Positions 1 to 5,004 of a stretch of 5,691 nt of DNA are shown here, one piece after another (the first letter of the stretch is position 1; every line of letters starts with the position of its first letter). The stretch is from Polyangiaceae bacterium (GTDB lineage Bacteria; Myxococcota_A; Polyangia; Polyangiales; Polyangiaceae): contig JAICXU010000257.1 of NCBI GenBank assembly GCA_025934595.1, positions 1 to 5,691 on the forward strand, given 5' to 3'. Under the pieces are notes generated by a model that worked only from the letters and a program-made list of their open reading frames with translations, was not told where the DNA came from and did not search any database. Made by a program: the position numbers and the translations under genes.

Positions 1-196
1 CGCGTGGATCGCAGCCCGCGAGCGCAGCGATTTTGGCGCGCGCATCCTCGACGACCGCGCGCGCTTTGCGACCATCCGCGTGGATGCTCGACGGATTCGC
101 CCACGCCGAGCCTGCGGCGTCGCGTTGCGCGTCGAGCACCTCTTCGAGCGGTGGCGTCGTCGCGTTGAAATCCAAGTAGACGCGCGCGAGATTCAT
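1..196 (-). CDS. Cysteine desulfurase, N-terminal fragment (class V aminotransferase fold, IscS/NifS type), cut by window edge
   Basis: Cysteine desulfurases are PLP enzymes that take sulfur from L-cysteine as a persulfide for Fe-S clusters, thiolated tRNA and other cofactors, in the cytoplasm. Only the first 65 codons are present. The protein opens with VYLDFNATTPPLEEV (residues 6-20), matching the family hallmark YLDxNATTP, followed by WANPSSIHADGRKAR (about 36-50), the conserved NPSS-H-GR segment, and then a helix ending in an AALAG segment, as in IscS/NifS. The PLP lysine and the catalytic cysteine loop lie outside the window, so activity cannot be judged. The start is the ATG at 196-194, whose ATGA overlaps the TGA stop of the upstream hydroxylase, so translation is probably coupled. 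The NATTP signature favours the IscS/NifS class over SufS, but iscS, nifS or a tRNA-thiolation paralogue cannot be told apart from this fragment. Confidence 0.87.
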   Translation of the reverse strand, partial: MNLARVYLDFNATTPPLEEVLDAQRDAAGSAWANPSSIHADGRKARAVVEDARAKIAALAGCDPR

Positions 197-897
197 CGAG
201 CGCGTTCTTTGTAGGTCGTCCCGCGCACCCAGTCCCAAATGGGGACCGTCACGTTGAAGTTCCATTTTTGCATCAGCTCGGGATCGTGGTGGGTCGCGTG
301 ATGCTTCCGCAGCGTCGCGATCCCGGGGAATTTCCCTACGAAGCTGTCCAGCGGCATGTGATACGCGAGATGCAGCCACTCGTACGACAACACGTAGAAC
401 GTCGTCGTCATCACGAAGAGCGCGCCCAAATTCCGCTCTCCCGCGAGCGCGAGAAGGATGGCGCCCGGCACCGTCACCGCCAAAATCGTGAGCACACCGT
501 AGAACGGAATCAAGACGAGCCGCCACTCGCGACGATCGCGAATCGACATGTCGTGCGTGACGAAGATCATGTGGTGCTGCGGCGTGTGACGGTCGTAGAG
601 AACTTGGAGCGGCGGCGTTCGCTTGTGCAAAAGATACTTGTGCGCGCGCCACTCGGCCGCGTTCGAGATCAAGTACACGAGCGGCACGATCAAGAGCTCG
701 TACGGCTTCACGTCGCGGAGCTGCATCGCCGCCAGCACGATGCACGCGATGCCCACCGTCGACGGAAAGAGCAAATGCAGGAGCGGCGAATACCAGCTCG
801 GGATCTCGGCGTTTGCTTTCTCACGCACGCGATTCCGCATGTCTTCATGGAGATTCACTCCATGATCGACGAGCGCGGTGCGCGCGAGGTCAGGCAT
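193..897 (-). CDS. Membrane fatty acid hydroxylase / sterol desaturase family protein (di-iron, histidine-box)
   Basis: This 234-residue integral membrane protein belongs to the fatty acid hydroxylase superfamily, whose members use a histidine-bound di-iron centre and O2 to hydroxylate or desaturate lipids. The histidine clusters are visible in order: H86-x4-H91 (in EWRAHKYLLH), H104-x3-HH109, H176-x3-H180 (in EWLHLAYH) and HHxxHH at 199-204, followed by the family-typical NFNVTVPIWDWVRGT tail (213-227). Hydrophobic segments lie near 39-59, 66-80, 127-151 and 158-175. The size and the EWxxH-x4-H pattern recall fatty-acid 2-hydroxylase-like proteins more than the larger C-4 sterol methyl oxidases, but the substrate is not determinable from sequence. 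A carotenoid or sphingolipid substrate is also possible. The start is the ATG at 897-895, with a weak AAGG upstream. It overlaps the kinase stop by 8 bp, and its own stop overlaps the desulfurase start. Longer in-frame upstream codons run antisense-free through the kinase gene as low-complexity Arg/Ser sequence and are rejected. Confidence 0.9.
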   Translation of the reverse strand: MPDLARTALVDHGVNLHEDMRNRVREKANAEIPSWYSPLLHLLFPSTVGIACIVLAAMQLRDVKPYELLIVPLVYLISNAAEWRAHKYLLHKRTPPLQVLYDRHTPQHHMIFVTHDMSIRDRREWRLVLIPFYGVLTILAVTVPGAILLALAGERNLGALFVMTTTFYVLSYEWLHLAYHMPLDSFVGKFPGIATLRKHHATHHDPELMQKWNFNVTVPIWDWVRGTTYKERAR

Positions 898-2119
898 GAC
901 CTTGGTCGAGAACGACGGTGGTGGGTGCGCGTTTCGCGACGGAGAGCGTGAACGCAGCGCCCGGAAGGAGCGTGCCTTCGATCTTCGCGCCGTGCTCGAC
1001 ATGCAAATCGCCGCCGAGACCGCGGGCCACGCGGCGGGCGATCGCGAGACCGACGCCGACGCCACCGTGCGCGCGCGTCGCCGAGCCGTCGCCTTGCACG
1101 AAAGGCTCGAAAATACGCTCCGTGCGCTCTTTCGGAACGCCCGGCCCGCTGTCGGCGACGACAAGCTCGTAGGTCGCTTCGGTCTCCCAAATGCCGAGCC
1201 CGACCGAGCCGCCTTGCGGCGTGAACTTCGCCGCGTTGTCGAGCAGCTGCAAAATCGCGCGGAGCAATCGATCCGAGTCGCCGTACGCCGGAAGCGGCCC
1301 GCGCGGATACTCCTCGAGCACGGTGATGTGATGCTCCGCGAACGCGTCGGCATGATGCGCGACGGCGCGGCGCACGGTGTCGAGAAAATCGTACTCGCGA
1401 TGGAAGAAGCGCATCTTCCCCGTCTCGAGACCGGTGACGTCGACGAGGTTGTCCAAAATTCCGCGGAGTCGCCGCACGCAGTCATCCATCGCGCGGAGCG
1501 CTTTTTTCTGGGGGTTCGTGAGATCGCCGAGCTCTTCGTCTTGCATCATGCGGAGATAGCCGACGATCGGCGTCATCGGCGTCGCGAGCTCGTGCGAGAT
1601 GTTGCGATAGAATTCGGTGCGCACGCGGTCGAGATCGCGGAGGCGCTCGTTCGCGGCCGACAGCTCCGCGACCTTCGTTTCGAGATGCGCCACGATTCGC
1701 CCGCTCTGCACGCGAAGACGCTCGCCCGTCGCGTCGGCGTTCATCGAATCGAGCCGCTCACGATGTCCTGCGAGATACGCGCGCACTTGCCGCGCGAAAT
1801 TGCGCGCGTCGATCGGCTTCTGCAAAAATCCATCGCACCCGACCGCGAAGCTCGTCTCGCGCTCGCCTTCGGCGGTGATCGCGACGATCGGAACGCCTTT
1901 CAGCCCACCGTCCGCGCGCAAACGAAGCGTGACCTCGTAGCCGTCGAGGCCGGGAATGTTCAGATCGACCAGGACGAGATCGGGGCGTTGCGAGAGCGCA
2001 AGGCGCACGCCCTCGAGCCCGTCGGCCGCCTCGATGACGTCGACGCCGTCGGCAACGAGGAGCTTCCGGACGAGCAGCCGATTGCGCGGATCGTCTTCGA
2101 TATGCAGGACACGAGGCAT
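890..2119 (-). CDS. Soluble hybrid protein: N-terminal receiver domain plus histidine kinase
   Basis: This 409-residue two-component signalling protein has no membrane segment or signal peptide, so it should act in the cytoplasm. Residues 1-118 form a receiver domain: acidic pair D9/D10, phospho-acceptor D52 in LVLVDLNIPGLDGYE, T82 and K101-P102. A predicted coiled coil (about 135-165) leads into a HisKA dimerisation domain with the H-box SHELATPMTP (H176 is the phospho-His). The HATPase_c domain follows: N-box LLDNAAKFT (N295), G1 DSGPGVP (323-329), F-box IFEPFVQGDG (337-346) and G2 GGVGVGLAIARR (352-363). All catalytic motifs look intact, so it is probably an active kinase controlled by phosphorylation of its own receiver. 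No sensor domain is present, implying input from another kinase or phosphorelay. No DNA-binding output partner is encoded nearby. It is first in a likely three-gene operon with the membrane hydroxylase and the desulfurase. The ATG at 2119 sits exactly at the start of the receiver fold; no strong Shine-Dalgarno precedes it. Confidence 0.94.
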   Translation of the reverse strand: MPRVLHIEDDPRNRLLVRKLLVADGVDVIEAADGLEGVRLALSQRPDLVLVDLNIPGLDGYEVTLRLRADGGLKGVPIVAITAEGERETSFAVGCDGFLQKPIDARNFARQVRAYLAGHRERLDSMNADATGERLRVQSGRIVAHLETKVAELSAANERLRDLDRVRTEFYRNISHELATPMTPIVGYLRMMQDEELGDLTNPQKKALRAMDDCVRRLRGILDNLVDVTGLETGKMRFFHREYDFLDTVRRAVAHHADAFAEHHITVLEEYPRGPLPAYGDSDRLLRAILQLLDNAAKFTPQGGSVGLGIWETEATYELVVADSGPGVPKERTERIFEPFVQGDGSATRAHGGVGVGLAIARRVARGLGGDLHVEHGAKIEGTLLPGAAFTLSVAKRAPTTVVLDQGHA

Positions 2120-2163
2120 GGGGCTTTACATCTATTCTAGCCCGACTAGTTTTGCGGCGGCAC
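2120..2163. promoter_or_regulatory. Divergent intergenic spacer, probable back-to-back promoters
   Basis: These 44 bp separate the start of the kinase (minus) from the start of the FKBP (plus), and are noticeably more AT-rich than the surroundings. On the minus strand TAGAAT (top-strand positions 2139-2134) resembles a sigma70 -10 box, 14 nt from the kinase ATG, but has no good -35 at 17 bp. On the plus strand TTTACA (2125-2130), 16 bp before TAGTTT (2147-2152), is a weak -35/-10 pair 11 nt from the FKBP ATG. Two CTAG tetramers (2137-2140, 2146-2149) flank a 5-bp centre and form a short inverted repeat. If these elements are used, both transcripts would have very short leaders. The location is firm; the individual boxes are guesses. 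Confidence 0.4.
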
Positions 2164-2721
2164 ATGTCCCCTCGTCGGCTTTCCCTCCATTCCAAAATTT
2201 CCTGGGCGATTCTCGGCGCAGTCGCGCTTTTTCCGCTCGCTTGCACGAGCCTCACGTCTCCTCCGGAGCCGGAAGAAATCGCCTCCGCGTCGAGCGCGAA
2301 CGCGGGGTCGCCCTCCTCGGGCGCCGGCCAAGTCGCCTCCATTCGCAATCCGCACGCGCCGCCGCCCGACACCGCGCCGGCCCCGGAAGGCAAGCTCGAG
2401 GTCTCGGAGACGGCGGCAGGAAAAGGCACGCCCGCGAAAGCCGGCGACAACGTGACCGTCAACTACGTCGGCAAGCTCACCGACGGCAAAGTGTTCGATC
2501 AGTCGCGCGGCAAGCCGTTCACGTTCCAGCTCGGCGCGGGCCACGTCATCAAAGGCTGGGATCAAGGGCTCCTCGGCATGAAGCCCGGCGCGAAGCGAAC
2601 GCTGACGATCCCGCCGTCGCTCGCGTACGGCGCGCGGGGATTTCCGCCGGCGATCCCGCCGAACTCGACTCTCGTCTTCGACGTCGAGATGGTGTCGATC
2701 GCGCCCGGCAATGCGCATTGA
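2164..2721 (+). CDS. Exported FKBP-type peptidyl-prolyl cis-trans isomerase, probable lipoprotein
   Basis: This 185-residue protein catalyses cis-trans isomerisation of prolyl bonds and would help fold envelope proteins. Residues 1-27 look like a lipoprotein signal: a basic start (MSPRRLSLHSK), a hydrophobic stretch AILGAVALFPLA and C27. A low-complexity Ser/Ala/Pro linker follows (about 30-76). The FKBP domain fills residues 77-180 with its hallmark residues: Y101 (NYVGKL), F111-D112 (KVFDQS), F121, V128-I129 and W132 in HVIKGWDQGL, Y155 (LAYGARG) and F172 in IPPNSTLVFDVEM. The single-domain layout is that of short FKBPs rather than the dimeric FkpA/Mip type with a long helical N-terminus. 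The lipobox FPLAC has Pro at -3, which is off consensus, so cleavage by signal peptidase I or anchoring without lipidation is also possible. I chose the ATG at 2164 over an in-frame TTG at 2152 because it gives a normal signal peptide. The 3' end overlaps lnt by 11 bp. Confidence 0.94.
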   Translation: MSPRRLSLHSKISWAILGAVALFPLACTSLTSPPEPEEIASASSANAGSPSSGAGQVASIRNPHAPPPDTAPAPEGKLEVSETAAGKGTPAKAGDNVTVNYVGKLTDGKVFDQSRGKPFTFQLGAGHVIKGWDQGLLGMKPGAKRTLTIPPSLAYGARGFPPAIPPNSTLVFDVEMVSIAPGNAH

Positions 2722-4324
2722 AATTCCTCTCGCGAAGTGGCCCGCAGTGGGCTGCGCAATCGCGTGCGGTCTTCTTTATTTTCTCGCGTTCGCGGGCGTC
2801 GACATCTGGCCGCTCGCGTTCATCGCGTTCGTTCCGCTCTTCGTAGCCATAGAAGGGCAAACGCCGAAGCGCGCGCTTTGGCTCGGCGTGCTCGCGGGCG
2901 GCACGATGAACCTCGCCGGATTTTATTGGCTCATCGGCATGCTGCAGACGTTCAGCGGCTTTCCGTTCGTCGCGTGTCTCTTCTTCGCCGCCGTCGTGTG
3001 CGGATATCAAGGCGGTCGCATCGGTCTGATGACGTGGCTCTATGCCCGCGCGCGCGATCGCGGTTGGCCGCGCGCGCCGATCGCGATCATCGCGTTCGCG
3101 GCGAGCGAGCTCGTCTATCCGCTGCTTTTTCCCTGGTATTTCGCGGCGACGGTGCACGGCGTTCCGGCGCTCACGCAGACCGCCGATCTCGGCGGACCGA
3201 TCTTGGTCGGCGTCGTGCTGCTCGGCGTGAATCTCGCCGAGACCGAGCTCGTGCTCGCAAAGCTCACGAACGGCACGCCGAACCGGCGCGTGCTGGCGGG
3301 CGGCACCCTCGGCCTCGGGCTCGCGCTCGTCTATGCCGCGATTCGCATCCATGGCGTCGACGCAAAGTGCGCGAAGGCGGAGCAGGTGCGCGTCGGCATC
3401 GTGCAAGGCAACATGGGTCTCTTCCAGAAGCGCGAGGATCCGGGCGAAGGACTGCGCCGGCATCTTCGGCTCACGCAGGAGCTCAAGAAACGCGGCGTCG
3501 ATTTCGTCGTGTGGAGCGAGTCGTCGGTCACGTATTCGGTCGCCGAAAAATCGGCGTCGAGCTTCATGCAAGCGAACGTCGCCGGTCGCACCGGCATCCC
3601 GATGATCTTCGGCGCCGTGCTCTATCGACGTGATCCGGATCGCGCGCGCTACTTCAACACGGCGATCTCGACCGACGAGCACGGCAAGATGACCGCGCGC
3701 TACGACAAGCACTACCTCCTCGCGTTCGGCGAGTATCTGCCGTTCGGCGACACGTTCCCGATCCTCTATCAATGGTCGCCGAACAGCGGAAAATTCTCGT
3801 CCGGCGTCGCGCTCGATCCGCTCCTCGTGCAAACCGCGTCGGGCACGCACAAAGTCAGCGTGCTCGTTTGCTACGAAGATATTTTGCCGGGCTTCACGCG
3901 CGACGCGGTGAACCATGCCGATCCCGAGATGCTCGTGAACATGACGAACGACGCGTGGTTCGGCGACACGCTCGAGCCCTGGCAACATCTCGCGCTCGCC
4001 GAGTTTCGCGCCATCGAGCATCGACGCTATCTCGTGCGCGGGACGAACAGCGGAATCTCGGCCGTCGTCGATCCAGTCGGACGTCTCATCGCGAAATCGC
4101 ATCCGTTCGAATCCGAAGCGATCGACATGAGCGTGCGCTGGCTACACGCGACGACGCTGTACGAAATTTGGGGCGATTTCCCGTGGTATTTGGCCACCGT
4201 CGCCGCCATCGCCGCCGCATTCATGCGCAAAAAAATGCCGCTGCCTCCGAGCGAAAAATCCGAGACTACGAAAGAAGCGGCAAAAAAAGACGCCGCCGCG
4301 GATGCAGTCACCACGGCCCCATGA
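2711..4324 (+). CDS. lnt: Apolipoprotein N-acyltransferase (Lnt)
   Basis: Lnt transfers an acyl chain from a phospholipid to the alpha-amino group of the lipid-modified cysteine of lipoproteins at the periplasmic side of the inner membrane, the last step after Lgt and LspA. The 537 residues show an N-terminal membrane part with hydrophobic segments near 11-29, 33-48, 57-76, 84-104, 122-144, 162-180 and 194-212. A nitrilase-like domain follows (about 225-475), and a final membrane helix lies near 488-505. The catalytic triad is complete: E270 (VVWSES), K333 (YDKHYLLAFGEYLPF) and C387 (LVCYEDI), matching E267/K335/C387 of the E. coli enzyme; E341 is also conserved. The glutamate motif reads WSES rather than the common WPE. 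A Lys/Ala-rich tail (about 506-537) follows the last helix and makes the protein somewhat longer than E. coli Lnt (512). The ATG at 2711 lies inside the end of the FKBP gene, implying translational coupling, and the protein has its expected N-terminal helix from there. Confidence 0.97.
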   Translation: MRIEIPLAKWPAVGCAIACGLLYFLAFAGVDIWPLAFIAFVPLFVAIEGQTPKRALWLGVLAGGTMNLAGFYWLIGMLQTFSGFPFVACLFFAAVVCGYQGGRIGLMTWLYARARDRGWPRAPIAIIAFAASELVYPLLFPWYFAATVHGVPALTQTADLGGPILVGVVLLGVNLAETELVLAKLTNGTPNRRVLAGGTLGLGLALVYAAIRIHGVDAKCAKAEQVRVGIVQGNMGLFQKREDPGEGLRRHLRLTQELKKRGVDFVVWSESSVTYSVAEKSASSFMQANVAGRTGIPMIFGAVLYRRDPDRARYFNTAISTDEHGKMTARYDKHYLLAFGEYLPFGDTFPILYQWSPNSGKFSSGVALDPLLVQTASGTHKVSVLVCYEDILPGFTRDAVNHADPEMLVNMTNDAWFGDTLEPWQHLALAEFRAIEHRRYLVRGTNSGISAVVDPVGRLIAKSHPFESEAIDMSVRWLHATTLYEIWGDFPWYLATVAAIAAAFMRKKMPLPPSEKSETTKEAAKKDAAADAVTTAP

Positions 4325-4396
4325 CTTCGAAGTCACGCACCCCTCGCCTGAACGATGCGGCGTGAACAAAACGCGCGAAGACGCGTCGAATGAGGA

Positions 4397-4413
4397 GCGC
4401 CGCGGTTCGGCGC
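4397..4413 (+). terminator. GC-rich hairpin downstream of lnt, possible weak terminator
   Basis: GCGCCG (4397-4402) and CGGCGC (4408-4413) form a perfect 6-bp stem with a 5-nt loop, 73 bp after the lnt stop. No T-run follows, so it does not meet the standard for an intrinsic terminator. In such GC-rich DNA a stem of this size can arise by chance. It is the only compact hairpin I noticed between lnt and the next gene. Confidence 0.22.
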
Positions 4414-4442
4414 GATGGCTTGTACCGGCTGACCGTTTACGG

Positions 4443-4468
4443 GGAATTACCGCGCAAAGGTTGACGTC
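4443..4468 (+). promoter_or_regulatory. Candidate promoter of the cysteine-rich lipoprotein gene (ECF-like GGAAT-N17-CGTC, overlapping a TTGACG)
   Basis: GGAAT (4443-4447) is followed after 17 bp by CGTC (4465-4468), the layout of many ECF (sigma-E type) promoters (GGAAC-N15-17-CGTC). Overlapping it, TTGACG (4461-4466) resembles a sigma70 -35, but the sequence 17 bp downstream (CACCTT, 4484-4489) is a poor -10. A short palindrome CCGT-TT-ACGG (4433-4442) directly abuts the GGAAT and could be an operator. The spacer from 4325 to 4527 carries no convincing gene, so the lipoprotein promoter most likely lies within it, but which element is used is inference. Confidence 0.3.
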
Positions 4469-4513
4469 GCGCGTCGCACCGTGCACCTTTTCGCTGCAGC
4501 TTTCGGACTTTTT

Positions 4514-4520
4514 GAGGAGG
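4514..4520 (+). promoter_or_regulatory. Strong Shine-Dalgarno sequence of the cysteine-rich lipoprotein gene
   Basis: GAGGAGG lies 7 nt before the ATG at 4528, a near-ideal ribosome binding site. It fixes the start of the downstream gene and is by far the strongest in the window; the other genes have weak or no visible sites and rely on overlaps. It suggests that this small lipoprotein is made in larger amounts than its neighbours. Confidence 0.85.
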
Positions 4521-4527
4521 AACGAAA

Positions 4528-5001
4528 ATGAAGGTCTCTTGGCGAGTCTTGGCTTTGGCGTCTGGCGTGGTCCTCGGAGCGATGGTCGGCGCGGCGTGTA
4601 CGGTAACGACGAGCGGTGACGACGACGCGGGCGATCTCTTCGGCGACTCGGGCACGGGCAGCGACACGTCGACAGGCGACACCGGCACGAGCGACAGCGG
4701 CCCGGGCGCGTGCACGAGCCGCAACGAGGTATACATCGACGGCGGCCAGCAACAGGTCGACTTCGGAAGCGCCGCTTGCAACACCTGCATGGACCAAAGC
4801 TGCTGCACGCAGCTCGCCGGATGCTTCGAAGATCCGACCGGCCAGTGCCAAGAGCTCGAAGACTGCCTGAATTCCACGGTCGACGCCGGCGACGACGGCG
4901 GCTTCCAGCAGACCTGCGCGGACCTCTATCCGTCGGCCGTCGATCTCCACAACGCGTGGGCTGACTGCCAGCAATCGAGCTGCTCCACGCAGTGCCAGTG
5001 A
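4528..5001 (+). CDS. Small cysteine-rich lipoprotein of unknown function
   Basis: I do not recognise a named family. The 157-residue product starts with a clear lipoprotein signal (MKVSWRVLALASGVVLGAMVGAAC, lipobox GAAC, C24). An acidic Asp/Ser/Gly/Thr-rich linker follows (about 29-60), likely a flexible tether to the membrane. The rest is a cysteine-rich domain with 12 cysteines at 62, 84, 87, 92, 93, 99, 107, 113, 130, 147, 152 and 156, including CxxC at 84-87 and an adjacent CC at 92-93. An even number in an exported protein suggests up to six disulfides. The DDDAGD after the lipidated cysteine argues for surface or outer-membrane placement, though sorting rules in this lineage are uncertain. 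The style (signal, acidic linker, Cys-rich module) is typical of the abundant uncharacterised lipoproteins of myxobacteria. It sits downstream of lnt, whose product would acylate C24, and has its own spacer and a strong ribosome binding site, so it is probably a separate transcription unit. No catalytic motif is seen. Confidence 0.88.
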   Translation: MKVSWRVLALASGVVLGAMVGAACTVTTSGDDDAGDLFGDSGTGSDTSTGDTGTSDSGPGACTSRNEVYIDGGQQQVDFGSAACNTCMDQSCCTQLAGCFEDPTGQCQELEDCLNSTVDAGDDGGFQQTCADLYPSAVDLHNAWADCQQSSCSTQCQ

Positions 5002-5004
5002 CGC

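Noticed and set aside
268..951. Plus-strand open frame (227 codons) antisense to the hydroxylase
   Set aside because: The translation is His/Arg/Glu-rich and lacks structure; the minus strand has all histidine boxes of a hydroxylase.
878..2140. Long plus-strand open frame (420 codons) antisense to the kinase
   Set aside because: Its product is Arg/Glu/Ala-rich with no recognisable domain, and the opposite strand encodes an intact receiver-kinase. Such frames arise from the high-GC codon pattern.
2152..2163. Upstream TTG start for the FKBP
   Set aside because: It adds only MRRH before a normal ATG-led signal peptide and has no better ribosome binding site.
2549..4102. Long minus-strand open frame (517 codons) antisense to lnt and the FKBP 3' end
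   Set aside because: Highly charged low-complexity translation with no domain; it crosses two well-supported genes on the other strand.
4321..4365. 14-codon frame starting at an ATGA overlapping the lnt stop
   Set aside because: The ATGA junction is suggestive, but the peptide is very short, has no visible features and there is no Shine-Dalgarno.
4493..4500. 8-bp palindrome GCTGCAGC before the lipoprotein Shine-Dalgarno
   Set aside because: Too short and with no loop to call a hairpin or operator in GC-rich DNA.
4302..4619. Plus-strand frame running from the lnt tail through the spacer into the lipoprotein gene
   Set aside because: Out of frame with both real genes, no ribosome binding site, no domain; it would overlap the lipoprotein signal sequence.
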